64,000 nt of DNA. Source: JAKLQR01 sp963753165 (lineage in GTDB: Bacteria > Nitrospirota > Thermodesulfovibrionia > Thermodesulfovibrionales > SM23-35). Below are positions 52,086 through 60,412 of the stretch, piece by piece (position 1 is the first letter of the stretch; each line of letters starts with the position of its first letter). A program made the position numbers and the translations under genes. The notes below the pieces were generated by a model, which saw only the letters and a program-made list of their open reading frames with translations, was not told the DNA's origin and made no database searches. The DNA is taken from contig CAVWBP010000002.1 in assembly GCA_963753165.1 (NCBI GenBank), forward strand, positions 248,001 through 312,000, given 5' to 3'.

Positions 52086-52835
52086 TTATGCACTCTCCTG
52101 GTAAGCATCCTTGAATGTCCCGAGAGGATATACCGGAATTATCTCGTTCTGTATGCGTATCTGCGAATCCTTCGGTGAAAGTTTCCAGTCGACGGGACAT
52201 GGGGAAAGTATCTCCACGAGACTGAAGCCTTTCTGCTCCATCTGGTACCTGAATGCCTTGAGAACCGCCTTCTTTGCATCGATCAGATTTTTATAGGAAT
52301 CTACAGAAGTTCTTGCGATATATGAAGCACCTTCGATTGTTGCAAGGAGTTCGGCCATGCGAAGAGGGAATCCGGCAGTTTTCGGGTCTCTTCCTGAAGG
52401 CGATGTGGCTGTCTTCTGCCCGATTAGCGTTGTAGGAGCCATCTGACCCCCGGTCATCCCGTATGTGGTATTGTTTATGAAAAATACCGTGATATCCTCC
52501 CCCCTGTTTGCCGCATGGACGATCTCAGCGGTGCCGATTGCGGCAAGGTCTCCATCGCCCTGATAGGAGAAGATAACCCTGTCGGGAAGTGTACGCTTCA
52601 GTCCTGTAGCGGCGGCCGGCGGCCTCCCGTGCGCAACTTCAAGAATGTCGAAGTTGTAATAATCGTAGGCAAACACCGCGCATCCTACGGGTGCGATCCC
52701 TATTACCCGTTCTCTGATTCCTAATTCGTCTATGCACTCGGCAATGAGCCGGTGAATCAGGCTGTGGCCGCAGCCCGGGCAGTAACGGAAGGGTTCCTGC
52801 TTAAGGCTTTCCGGTCTCTGAAATATTTTTTTCAT
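52086..52835 (-). CDS. korB: 2-oxoacid:ferredoxin oxidoreductase beta subunit (thiamine diphosphate)
   Basis: The ATG at 52835 follows GGGAGGTTC. CPGCGHSLIHRLIAE, the TPP motif GDGDLAAIGTAEIVHAANRG and NNTTYGMTGGQMAPTT are as in 2-oxoglutarate:ferredoxin oxidoreductase beta subunits. Together with KorC it makes half of the enzyme that reversibly joins succinyl-CoA and CO2 with ferredoxin. It overlaps the 3' end of the phosphatase gene by about 35 bp. Confidence 0.9.
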   Translation of the reverse strand: MKKIFQRPESLKQEPFRYCPGCGHSLIHRLIAECIDELGIRERVIGIAPVGCAVFAYDYYNFDILEVAHGRPPAAATGLKRTLPDRVIFSYQGDGDLAAIGTAEIVHAANRGEDITVFFINNTTYGMTGGQMAPTTLIGQKTATSPSGRDPKTAGFPLRMAELLATIEGASYIARTSVDSYKNLIDAKKAVLKAFRYQMEQKGFSLVEILSPCPVDWKLSPKDSQIRIQNEIIPVYPLGTFKDAYQESA

Positions 52836-53806
52836 GAACCTCCCTGAGAACACCTTCGAGAATTCCATGTTCGCTCACTGTGCAAGAGGGAAAATGGAAT
52901 AAACGCATGGTATTAATTGTAAAGTGTAGCCCCGGTATAATCAAGTCTGCCCTCTCAGGCTCAAGCCCCGTGACTTTTTTTCTCTCTTCCAGCGGCAGGG
53001 AGATGAGGCTTCTGCTCATATCCTGCAGCCGTTCCAGGGGGATAGTGTGGAGATGGGTTCTCTCCCTTGCATAGGAACCGAGGCCGAGGTCTATGGAGGC
53101 GAGGGTAGAGAATGTCCCTGCAGTCCCTATGAATTTTGTGTGCTGAGTTACTGAATCACCCATTTTCATCTGGAGCCCCTTGAGAAGCGAGAGAATCTCA
53201 CTGTCCATGTCACTGATATCCTTCTGTACCGGAGGGTCGCTCCGGAGAAAACGTGCGGTGAGTTTTATCACGCCGACGGGCAGGCTTTGCATGAAGACAA
53301 CCCTATGATCACGGTATACAATACATTCTGTGCTTCCCCCGCCAATGTCAACAATAAATGCGGCATTCGGGGATTCAAAGTGCTGAGCCGGGAAAGGACG
53401 CAAGGACTCCTTTCAGGGTGAGTTCGGCCTCCTGTCTGCCGGTGATGACGTCTATCCTGATCCCGGTCTCTGCGAATGCCTTCCGGAGAAAAATACCGGC
53501 ATTCGATGCTTCACGGAGGGCGCTCGTTGCGACAGCCCTGACCTGTTCAACATGATGTTCTGCAAGAATCGAAGAAAATTCACCCAGGGCGGCCAGAGAA
53601 TCTTCCATGTTTTTTTCCTGCAGCCTTCCCGTCTCATTGACTCCGTCGCCCAGCCGGGTTATTCTTCTTCCGGCGTACACGTCGATGATCCTGTCCTCTC
53701 TGATTTCTGCGATCAGCAGCCTGAACGTGTTTGATCCGACATCAAGAGAAGCAATGAGCGCCATTGTGTTATTATAGACCAGGCTGCCGGCAAACACTAT
53801 ACGCAT
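52801..53806 (-). pseudogene. Ppx/GppA family phosphatase, one frameshift
   Basis: The N-terminal half (ASLDVGSNTFRLLIAEI, then AVATSALREASNAGIFL) and the second half (FIVDIGGGSTECIVYRD, then GTAGTFSTLASIDLGLG and the helical end) are in different frames. The switch lies near 53390, after ELTLKGVLASFPG; one base change would restore a protein of about 330 residues with the full ASKHA fold, lacking the long HD extension. The family degrades exopolyphosphate or pppGpp. Its stop lies inside korB, so both are likely on one transcript. Confidence 0.75.
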
Positions 53807-53831
53807 GTAAGCCTTCAGTGAAGAGTTTAAT

Positions 53832-53852
53832 CCCCTCCTTTATAAGGAGGGG
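53832..53852. repeat. Perfect hairpin repeat
   Basis: CCCCTCCTT (53832-53840) and AAGGAGGGG (53844-53852) with a 3-base loop, followed by GGGG-rich sequence. The same kind of C/G-rich palindrome is found inside the MITE at 9596. It lies between divergent genes and may be a repeat relic. Confidence 0.5.
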
Positions 53853-53945
53853 TTGGGGAGGTTTGAATATTTTTTCTGCCCATAACTGAATGGTTTCATA
53901 CCCATAGATATCGTAATTGATTTTATGTCCTGTTTTATGGTATAT

Positions 53946-53982
53946 ATATAAGATTTCCCGCCCTCTGATGAAGGGCTTATAT
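53946..53982 (+). promoter_or_regulatory. S6:S18 ribosomal-protein leader element
   Basis: An outer stem ATATAAG/CTTATAT (53946-53952 with 53976-53982) encloses a one-sided bulge ending in CCCG (53953-53960) and an inner hairpin CCCT/AGGG (53961-53964 with 53972-53975). Known rpsF leaders in many phyla have this design, with a CCG in the bulge bound by the S6:S18 complex to repress the operon. It lies 24 bases before rpsF. Confidence 0.6.
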
Positions 53983-54005
53983 TACTTGGCAAGGAGAATT
54001 TTCTG

Positions 54006-54362
54006 ATGAATATATATGAAAACATGGTTATTCTGAATGCGGCACTCTCAGATGAAGAAGCCGATACTGCGGTGACAAAGATCAAAGATCTTGTGGCCGG
54101 TCAGGGCGGGGAAGTGCTGAAAGTTGATGTATGGGGGAGGAAAAGGCTATCCTATGAAATTAAAAAGCAGAAAAAAGGTCTGTATATCCTGTTCTTTTAC
54201 AAGGCGCCCGCTCAGACCATCAGAAAACTGGATGAGCTTTTTAAGGTGACCGATTCGGTTCTGAAATACATGGTCCTGAAACTTGGGGCCAAACAGATCA
54301 AGGATCTCGAAAAGACCGAACCTTCTCCGGAACACGGTACAGAACAAAAGAGCGAAGGGTAG
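54006..54362 (+). CDS. rpsF: 30S ribosomal protein S6
   Basis: 118 residues. YENMVILNAALSDEEAD, DVWGRKRLSYEIKKQKKGLYILFFYKAP and VLKYMVLKLGA are S6 signatures. ssb follows directly (start at the next base) and rpsR after it, the usual S6-SSB-S18 order. A leader element lies upstream. Confidence 0.96.
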   Translation: MNIYENMVILNAALSDEEADTAVTKIKDLVAGQGGEVLKVDVWGRKRLSYEIKKQKKGLYILFFYKAPAQTIRKLDELFKVTDSVLKYMVLKLGAKQIKDLEKTEPSPEHGTEQKSEG

Positions 54363-54761
54363 ATGTATAATAAGATCATACTGATAGGCAATCTTACAAA
54401 AGATCCGGAACTGCGGTATACCCCGCAAGGCACACCGGTAGCAGTTTTGAGACTCGCGGTAAACCACAGATATAAACAAGCGGACGATATGAAACAGGAA
54501 ACAATGTTTATTGACAACGTTGTTTTCGGGAAGCAGGCGGAGACATGCAGCAAATACCTGAACAAGGGGAGTTCGGTGCTTGTTGAAGGAAGGCTGCAGG
54601 AGAGAAGATGGGAATCGAACGGACAACAGAAGAGCAAGTTTGAGGTTGTTGCACAGTCTGTCCGGTTCCTTTCAAAAAAGGGTGGTTCGCAGGAGTCCGG
54701 GTTCAGCAGCGATGACGACATCGGGCCGCCTGAGGAGACAACCGACCTCGAGCCATTTTAA
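54363..54761 (+). CDS. ssb: Single-stranded DNA-binding protein
   Basis: 132 residues: OB-fold (YNKIILIGNLTKDPELRYTPQGT, FIDNVVFGKQAETCSKYLNKGSSVLVEGRLQERRWE) and a short acidic tail ending DLEPF, the partner-binding tip of SSB. The GTG/ATG overlap with rpsF is tight (adjacent). Shorter than E. coli SSB, mostly in the linker. Confidence 0.95.
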   Translation: MYNKIILIGNLTKDPELRYTPQGTPVAVLRLAVNHRYKQADDMKQETMFIDNVVFGKQAETCSKYLNKGSSVLVEGRLQERRWESNGQQKSKFEVVAQSVRFLSKKGGSQESGFSSDDDIGPPEETTDLEPF

Positions 54762-54805
54762 TGAGAAGTTTTACTAGAGAATCCCGATAGGAGAAAGGAG
54801 TTGCC

Positions 54806-55030
54806 TTGCAACAGAGAAGATTCCAGAGAAGGAAGTTCTGCAGGTTCTGTTCTGAAAAAGTAGAGTACATAGATTATAAGAATATCAAGATGCTCAGAAG
54901 CTATATCACCGAGAGAGGCAAGGTTTTCCCGAGAAGGATGACCGGCACCTGTGCAAAGCATCAGAGAGAACTCTCCGAGGCGATAAAAAGGGCGCGGAGC
55001 ATAGCTCTTATTGCCTTTTCGGAAAAATAG
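54806..55030 (+). CDS. rpsR: 30S ribosomal protein S18
   Basis: The start is TTG at 54806, preceded by GAAAGGAG. 74 residues: RKFCRFCSEKVEYIDYKN with a zinc-type CxxC, MLRSYITERGKVFPRRMTGTC and the S18 end. It completes the rpsF-ssb-rpsR operon. Confidence 0.95.
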   Translation: MQQRRFQRRKFCRFCSEKVEYIDYKNIKMLRSYITERGKVFPRRMTGTCAKHQRELSEAIKRARSIALIAFSEK

Positions 55031-55033
55031 GAC

Positions 55034-55315
55034 ATGAGGATCCCGAAGACATGGGTTCCTCTCCTCGCAAAGAAAATCATAGAGAATCTCATTGCAAAGA
55101 ACCTCATCAGCACTGCGGTTCCTTCTGAAAAAGTTCTTTCTGAAGCTGAGGAATTAATCCTGCATGAGCTTGCCCTGGAAGACAGGCTGAATGACGAGGT
55201 GCGGGAGTTGTTAAAAAGTCATACCTCAGAAATAGAAAGAGGCCGGATCGACTACAGGAGGCTCTTTGATCTCACGAAACAAAAACTCGTAAAGGAAAGA
55301 AATCTCGTCTTATGA
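55034..55315 (+). CDS. DUF507 family protein, first of pair
   Basis: 93 residues, helical and charged, ending in DYRRLFDLTKQKLVKER, which fits DUF507. It begins 3 bp after rpsR and overlaps its paralogue by 4 bp (ATGA). Function is unknown; the place within the rpsF operon hints at a link with translation or DNA processes. Confidence 0.8.
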   Translation: MRIPKTWVPLLAKKIIENLIAKNLISTAVPSEKVLSEAEELILHELALEDRLNDEVRELLKSHTSEIERGRIDYRRLFDLTKQKLVKERNLVL

Positions 55316-55596
55316 TGCTCTCCGACGACAAGATTTCACACCTGTCCCATGTGCTTTTAAAGGGCCTCGTGGAGAGAAAGCTCGTCCAGGTTGAAGAAGA
55401 TGAGGGAAAAGTAAGAACCGAGATCAAAAGGACGATCGTCTCCGAACTGAAAGTGGGAGAAGTGATAGACGCGGTCGTCAGAAAGAAACTCCAGTCATTT
55501 TCGAAAAAGATGGTCGAGGGAAGCCCCGAGTGGGAAATCCTGTACAAAAAATTCTACAGGGAAGAGGAGATAAAAAAAGGCAGGGCTTCCGGATAA
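55312..55596 (+). CDS. DUF507 family protein, second of pair
   Basis: 94 residues, similar in pattern to the preceding gene: LSDDKISHLSHVLLKGL, IKRTIVSELKVGEVIDAVVRKKL and SPEWEILYKKFYREEE, a typical DUF507 end. It overlaps its neighbour by 4 bp and the following GGDEF gene by up to 67 bp. Confidence 0.82.
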   Translation: MMLSDDKISHLSHVLLKGLVERKLVQVEEDEGKVRTEIKRTIVSELKVGEVIDAVVRKKLQSFSKKMVEGSPEWEILYKKFYREEEIKKGRASG

Positions 55597-57551
55597 AGGA
55601 CGCACTCCCCTTTGTTTTTCTCTTTCTCACCTATCTCGGCCTGCTCCTTGAATTTCCGACTGAAAGAACGGTCCTCTGGTTTTCCGTATGGACAGCGAAT
55701 ACCCTCCTCTGCAGTTTCTTTCACTTTTTCAGGAAGACACGGCAGTATGCTCTTGAATTTGTTTTTTCTCTTGCCCTCCTGATCGCAGGGGCTGCGCAGG
55801 CATCCGGACTGCCGTGGCTGAAAATACTCTATTTCCCTTTTTTCCTGCTCCTCACCATTTGGTATGACCGGCGGGTTCTGTTTTCTTTGGTGGTCCTTGT
55901 CCCTTTCCTTGATCTGAACCTCTTCCTCAAAAAGGGTATTGAGGTCCAGGAAGCGGCTTTCTTCTCATCCCTTGCCCTCACGACGGTTATAACGCAAATT
56001 CTTGTGAAGAAAATAAAGAGGAAAGCAGGATATGAGAGGAACAGCAGCAGAGGCGCGGCAGGCAGTCTTCCTGAGACTGGCACAGAAATGTTCCCGGAAG
56101 AGACGGTTATTTCCCAGTATCTGGAATCGATGTTCAGACCGGATGAAGAAATACAGGAAGTCATCGGGATAACGAAAAACACTCTGGTCGCAGATTCGGT
56201 CCACCTCTTTCTGAATATCGACGGGAGTTTCCGGCTGAGGGGTTCCACCGAAGAAGCCGGCGGAATCATCCCGTCCAACAAAGGTATCGTGCCGGTATCT
56301 TTCGAAGAGAAAAAACCGGCGCTTTTCCTGGACATTGTTGAAAAGAAACGGGAAGTCGGATATCTGAAAAAGGAAAAGATTGCTTCTCTCCTCGCAGTGC
56401 CTGTGCTGGACGGGAATTTCGCATTCGGAGTCCTGGTTGCCGACAGCGGCCGGTTCCAGGCCTTCAACAGCGCTGACCTGGAAATCCTTCAGACCTATGC
56501 AAACCAGATCGTGAGAATACTCCAGCGAGAGCGGGTGTATCGCCAGATACAGCGTTCGTTCTCCAATCTTAAGGTGTTGAATGAGGAGAGTGCGAAACTG
56601 CTCTCCTCACTGAAAATTGAAGTCATTGCCCGCAATCTGATCGAAGGTATTTACAAAATCGCACCCTGTGCAATAGTATTCTGCCTTTCAAGGGGAAGGG
56701 AGTTCGAGATCATCAGCCAGCAGGGACTCCCGGCCCAGGAGAAACAGTCGTTTGGTCTGAAAGGCACCCTCCTTGATATGGCGGTAAAAAATTCCGACCC
56801 TCTCTATATCTCCGATGTAAGATCGTATCGGTCACCAATACTTCCTTTTAAGACGGATGCCGCCGGTTCTCTCGTTATTTTGCCGATGTTTTATGAGAAG
56901 GAGGTGCTTGGCATCCTCACGCTGATTTCGAAAGAAACGACTGCGTTCAGCACCTCGCAAATAGAATTCATCAAGCTCCTTGCCAATCAGGCATCAACCT
57001 CCATTACGAATGCCAAATTTCATGAAGAGCTTGAAAAACTGGCGATTACCGACGGCCTGACGGGTCTTTTCAACCACCGGCATTTTCAGGAGAAACTTTC
57101 CCAGGAATTCAACCGTCTGGGGAGATTCTCTGACCCGCTTTCACTGCTCCTCATTGATATCGACCATTTTAAAAAGGTCAACGATACCTATGGACATCCG
57201 GCAGGAGATGCAGTGCTGAAAAAAGTTGCCGGGATTATCGGAAAAACGATACGGAATATCGACCTTCCTGCACGGTATGGCGGTGAGGAGTTTGCCTTAA
57301 TCCTCCCCGGCACAGATTCTTCAGGAGCGATGAATATGGCTGAAAGACTGCGCAAGGCGATTATGGCTGCGAGCTTCTCCTCAGAGCAGGAGAGATTCAC
57401 GATAACGGTCAGTACTGGAATTTCGACGAATGCTCAGGGTGTTACAGAGGTAGAGAACAAGGAGCAGCTGATTGAGCGCGCGGATAAAGCGCTCTATGAA
57501 GCGAAAAGAACGGGAAGGAACAGAAGTGTGCCCTGGAATGAGGGGACATAG
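55530..57551 (+). CDS. Diguanylate cyclase with membrane and GAF domains
   Basis: 673 residues: N-terminal membrane region (about 25-170, five or six helices), two GAF-like domains (about 200-330, 360-500) and a C-terminal GGDEF domain (from about 510: DGLTGLFNHRHFQE, IDIDHFKKVNDTYGHPAGD, RYGGEEFALIL). The active-site loop GGEEF is intact, so it should make cyclic di-GMP. The start is a GTG at 55530 within the DUF507 gene without a good ribosome site; a nearby start in the overlap is possible. It ends the rpsF operon. Confidence 0.88.
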   Translation: MGNPVQKILQGRGDKKRQGFRIKDALPFVFLFLTYLGLLLEFPTERTVLWFSVWTANTLLCSFFHFFRKTRQYALEFVFSLALLIAGAAQASGLPWLKILYFPFFLLLTIWYDRRVLFSLVVLVPFLDLNLFLKKGIEVQEAAFFSSLALTTVITQILVKKIKRKAGYERNSSRGAAGSLPETGTEMFPEETVISQYLESMFRPDEEIQEVIGITKNTLVADSVHLFLNIDGSFRLRGSTEEAGGIIPSNKGIVPVSFEEKKPALFLDIVEKKREVGYLKKEKIASLLAVPVLDGNFAFGVLVADSGRFQAFNSADLEILQTYANQIVRILQRERVYRQIQRSFSNLKVLNEESAKLLSSLKIEVIARNLIEGIYKIAPCAIVFCLSRGREFEIISQQGLPAQEKQSFGLKGTLLDMAVKNSDPLYISDVRSYRSPILPFKTDAAGSLVILPMFYEKEVLGILTLISKETTAFSTSQIEFIKLLANQASTSITNAKFHEELEKLAITDGLTGLFNHRHFQEKLSQEFNRLGRFSDPLSLLLIDIDHFKKVNDTYGHPAGDAVLKKVAGIIGKTIRNIDLPARYGGEEFALILPGTDSSGAMNMAERLRKAIMAASFSSEQERFTITVSTGISTNAQGVTEVENKEQLIERADKALYEAKRTGRNRSVPWNEGT

Positions 57552-57709
57552 GAAAGCTCGACTGAGCATTCCAGCCACTCTTCTATGGTCAACACCAGAG
57601 AATCTCGTGCAAGCGGTGATGGTTTCGAGAGAAAATAATTGCCGGATAAACCGCTATGAACAAGGCACCCAGCGCGTGGAAAACTGCAGAGTAACGTTGA
57701 GGTTCAGTC

Positions 57710-58273
57710 TTAGAAATCCAGTGGGCTTTTTGCCTCTTTAGGGAAATAAACAGGGAGATGATAATTGAGGAACTCTGAGCCATTGTCAGAGTCGAATCCG
57801 AGCAAGGGGAAAGGGAGAGATACCTCAATGTCTTCGATCTGCTTTAAGACATCTGTTTCCCCTTTGCCCCATACCGCCCTTTGCTCAGTCCATCCCGTAG
57901 CGATGTCTACGCCGTCTATGGTGAAAGCAAACATACCTGCCATAGAGGTCCCACAATGAGCTACCGTATCAGCTTCCAGAAATCCGGGACGGGATTCATC
58001 CCACTGGTTTGTCTTTATCGGAATCTGTTTTCTTAAGAGAGTTCCCGGCTTTGTTGTAGATCTGCCCCGTCCTTTATATTGCACCCTGACCGGTTTCAGG
58101 AGCCTGTCCATGGTAGCAGGCGACATATCAATGAGTGCTTCGGTGACTTCTGCGGAAAGATCTCCATATTCCTGCACATACCCCGGTAACCATAACGGTA
58201 ATACTACTTTCAATCTCTTTGAGCAAGGAAGATTTGCAGTCAACCAGATCTTCTTCGCATTGAATTTCTGCAT
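57710..58273 (-). pseudogene. DDE transposase/integrase remnant
   Basis: 187 residues remain of an integrase-type transposase (typical length 350-450): STTKPGTLLRKQIPIKTNQWDE, PGFLEADTVAHCGTSMAGMF (first Asp) and LLGFDSDNGSEFLNYHL (second Asp and Glu region). The N-terminal DNA-binding part is absent and the end runs into unrelated sequence after KSPLDF. No end repeats could be placed. It differs from the intact IS at 6047. Confidence 0.8.
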
Positions 58274-58325
58274 TAAATGAAAAAGGCCTTGTAAATATCG
58301 TCAATTCAGAGCCATAAAACCCACA

Positions 58326-58337
58326 GGGACACATCCC
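58326..58337. repeat. REP-like motif GGGACACATCCC, copy 1
   Basis: GGGACACATCCCACATTAAT, 42 bases upstream of the tyrosine transposase pseudogene. Its inverse is found just after that gene (59053-59064). Confidence 0.6.
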
Positions 58338-58379
58338 ACATTAATTGACTTTTCAACAATGGTTCGCTAAAATTGCTGC

Positions 58380-59049
58380 ATGCCGAGAATTGCACGAGCA
58401 GTTGCCGCCTCTTTCCCCCATCATGTTATTCAGAGAGGGAATAATAAGGAAGTTGTCTTTATTGAGAAAGAAGACCGGGAGAAATACCTCAAATTACTGA
58501 AGAAATACTCGGATAAATGGAAAAGCCCTGTTTTAGCTTATTGCCTCATGACAAACCATGTGCACCTTTTGTAAAACCGAAGGAGAACGATTCGCTCTAT
58601 AAAATGATGCAGGGCGTTACCCTGTGCTATACCCAATTTGTGAACAGACGCTATGAGCGCACGGGAAGACTGTGGGAAAGCAGATATCACTCCTGCGTTG
58701 TGGATAAGGGCAGCTTTGGGCAGTAGCCGGGTACATAGAGACTAACCCTGTGCGTGCCGGTATGGTGAAAAAGGCAGAAGACTATGATTACTCAAATGCC
58801 CGATCTCATATAATTGGGGGCAACAATGATGTCATTAATGAGGAATTATTTGAAAAAGCGCAAAGAAAAGATTACCGAGCGTTCATCAACGCTATTGTAT
58901 CTGAAACAGAAATCAAAGCAATACAATATCACACAAAGACCGGAAGGCCATTAGGGAGTGAGCAGTTTGTAAAGAAAATGGAAAGAAAAATTGGAAGGGA
59001 CTTTTCCCTCAAAAAACCCGGCAGACCAAGGCAACAGAAGATAGAATAA
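58380..59049 (+). pseudogene. REP-associated tyrosine (Y1, IS200-like) transposase, two frameshifts
   Basis: HVIQRGNNKEVVFIEKEDREKYL and the HUH motif TNHVHLL are in the first frame, VKPKENDSLYKMMQGVTLCYTQF and YERTGRLWESRYHS in the second (shift at the CCTTTTG stretch near 58570), and GYIETNPVRAGMVKKAEDYDYSNARSH in the third (shift near 58715). The joined protein of about 220 residues is a complete TnpA-REP. GGGACACATCCC motifs flank it in inverse. It is likely dead unless the shifts are errors. Confidence 0.82.
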
Positions 59050-59052
59050 TTG

Positions 59053-59064
59053 GGGATGTGTCCC
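59053..59064. repeat. REP-like motif, copy 2 (inverted)
   Basis: GGGATGTGTCCC, the inverse complement of copy 1, 3 bases after the transposase pseudogene stop. Confidence 0.6.
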
Positions 59065-59085
59065 TATATATTTCAAGTTTTTGAA

Positions 59086-59196
59086 GCGCCCCGTCGGGCA
59101 TATTTTCGGATCACAGATCGCGGACTTGATCTTCTTAAAAAGGGCTATGAACGTATGGACGTAAAAATCCTAAATCAATATTCAGAACAATCTTGA
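59086..59196 (+). pseudogene. Fragment of Mrr-type N-terminal winged helix
   Basis: A short open stretch reads APRRAYFRITDRGLDLLKKG and then MDVKILNQYSEQS before a stop. This fits the end of the Mrr N-terminal DNA-binding domain of type IV restriction enzymes, where a RG-x-FRIT-RG-LLK pattern is common. The nuclease domain is absent. It is a small remnant, so the call rests on 37 residues. Confidence 0.45.
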
Positions 59197-59270
59197 ACAA
59201 TACTGCGGAACGAACATAGCAGATAAATATTCCTTGTATTATTAGATTTGATAAGTTATCAGATTTAATA

Positions 59271-59543
59271 ATGAGGCACATAAAAGAACACCGTGATAAA
59301 GCCAAACAGTGTCTTAAGTTGCCGCCAACTATCGTCAGAAAAATATGAACTTTGGAAAAACATTGTTTTTCGGCATGGCCCTGAAAAGATGAAAGAATTC
59401 CCTGATTTCACGATGAACAGATAAAAGGAGAGCGCAAGGGGCAGCGTTCGTCACGTTTGAGCGATCAGTACAGGGTTATATACAAAGTGGAGAGAGAGAT
59501 CGATACAGTTTCAGTTATGGAAATAACGCCCCATAAATATTAG
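59271..59543 (+). pseudogene. RelE/ParE-like toxin, two compensating frameshifts
   Basis: The ATG frame reads to KLPPTIVRK, then a one-base insertion in an A run (59339-59343) shifts it. The next frame reads YELWKNIVFRHGPEKMKEF, and a one-base loss near 59408 brings in DEQIKGERKGQRSSRLSDQY and RVIYKVEREIDTVSVMEITPHKY to the TAG at 59541. Together these form a complete toxin of about 90 residues of the RelE superfamily. No partner antitoxin of the usual HTH kind follows; DUF4160 begins at once. Confidence 0.68.
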
Positions 59544-59795
59544 GAGGATCAAAGGAAATCTCGGCCATATCGATTTTTCTTTTATAGTTTTGATTGTAAT
59601 GAGCAAATGCATGTGCATGTTCAAAGAGAGAATATGCTTTGCAAATTCTGGATGAACCCTGTTACATTGACGAAAAACAAAGGTTTTGCGCCAAAAGAAC
59701 TCAATACGATAAGGGAAAAGATTATAAACAACAGAGACAAAATAATGGAGGCATGGCATGAGCACTGCGGCGAAACTGCAAGAAGTAAGAATTAA
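59544..59795 (+). pseudogene. DUF4160 family protein, no start codon in frame
   Basis: The frame contains RPYRFFFYSFDCNEQMHVHV, then QRENMLCKFWMNPVTLTKN and IREKIINNRDKIMEAWHEH, a nearly full DUF4160 domain. No ATG/GTG/TTG precedes RPYRFFF in this frame; the ATG at 59607 would remove its conserved start. A one-base shift near 59558 would connect to an upstream NIRRIKG frame. DUF4160 is usually found with DUF2442, as here (38-bp overlap), and the pair has toxin-antitoxin-like distribution. Confidence 0.65.
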
Positions 59796-60081
59796 AGAAA
59801 TAAAAGTTACTGAGGACACAATTACAGCCCAGCTTATTGACGGTCGCATAATCAGTGTTCCACTTGTATGGTCATGGCGGTTGTCCGAGGCCACTCCTAA
59901 ACAGCGTGCAAATTACAGAATAATAGGAGACGGCGACGGTGTGCATTGGCCGGACCTTGACGAAGATATTAGTGCAGAGGGGATGCTTTATGGAATGCCT
60001 GCTCCACGACCTCACAGACATACTCAAAATCAAAGTAGTACGAAAAGGCCAACAAAGGCATCGAGAGGGACGCGGGGATAG
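59758..60081 (+). CDS. DUF2442 domain protein
   Basis: 107 residues. ITAQLIDGRIISVPLVWSW and ATPKQRANYRIIGDGDGVHW with PDLDEDISAEGMLYG match DUF2442 along its whole length; the last 30 residues are basic and likely disordered. It overlaps DUF4160. The role is unproven; the pair is often treated as a mobile accessory module. Confidence 0.82.
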   Translation: MSTAAKLQEVRIKEIKVTEDTITAQLIDGRIISVPLVWSWRLSEATPKQRANYRIIGDGDGVHWPDLDEDISAEGMLYGMPAPRPHRHTQNQSSTKRPTKASRGTRG

Positions 60082-60114
60082 CCGTCTTTCTTTTTCGCTT
60101 TCGGATTAAAACAA

Positions 60115-60126
60115 GGGACACATCCC
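60115..60126. repeat. REP-like motif, copy 3
   Basis: GGGACACATCCCACATTAA, identical over 19 bases to copy 1 (58326), located between DUF2442 and the toxin-antitoxin pair and about 1 kb from the transposase pseudogene. Confidence 0.6.
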
Positions 60127-60178
60127 ACATTAAATTTAGCGTCTTGACGCTTTGCCGTCATAATGGTATATTAGAGCC

Positions 60179-60412
60179 ATGAAAACAGTAGCCAAGAAAT
60201 CAACAATTTATTTTGATCCCCAGATCCATAAAGCCCTTCGTCTAAAAGCCGCTGAAACCGATAGTTCCATCTCTGATATTGTCAATGAAGCGATCCGGAT
60301 CGTCTTCGCGGAAGATGCGGAAGAAATCGCTGCATTTTCAGAAAGAGCACATGAGCCCAACCTGTCTTTTGAGGAAGTGCTCAAAGATCTGAAGAGGCGT
60401 GGCAAAATATAA
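60179..60412 (+). CDS. Ribbon-helix-helix antitoxin
   Basis: 77 residues: STIYFDPQIHKALRLKAAET, then SSISDIVNEAIRIVF, a MetJ/CopG-type ribbon-helix-helix, and a C-terminal toxin-binding tail with NLSFEEVLKDLKRRGKI. It overlaps the toxin gene by 14 bp, the usual coupled order. It should repress its own operon. Confidence 0.86.
   Translation: MKTVAKKSTIYFDPQIHKALRLKAAETDSSISDIVNEAIRIVFAEDAEEIAAFSERAHEPNLSFEEVLKDLKRRGKI

Noticed and set aside
55829..56467. Minus-strand frame of 212 codons
   Set aside because: Antisense to the GAF/GGDEF gene; composition (Arg/Ser-rich) is typical of a shadow frame.
57552..57709. Continuation of the transposase frame beyond 57710
   Set aside because: The expected family sequence after the catalytic Asn-Gly-Ser-Glu part is not found in any frame; it appears truncated.
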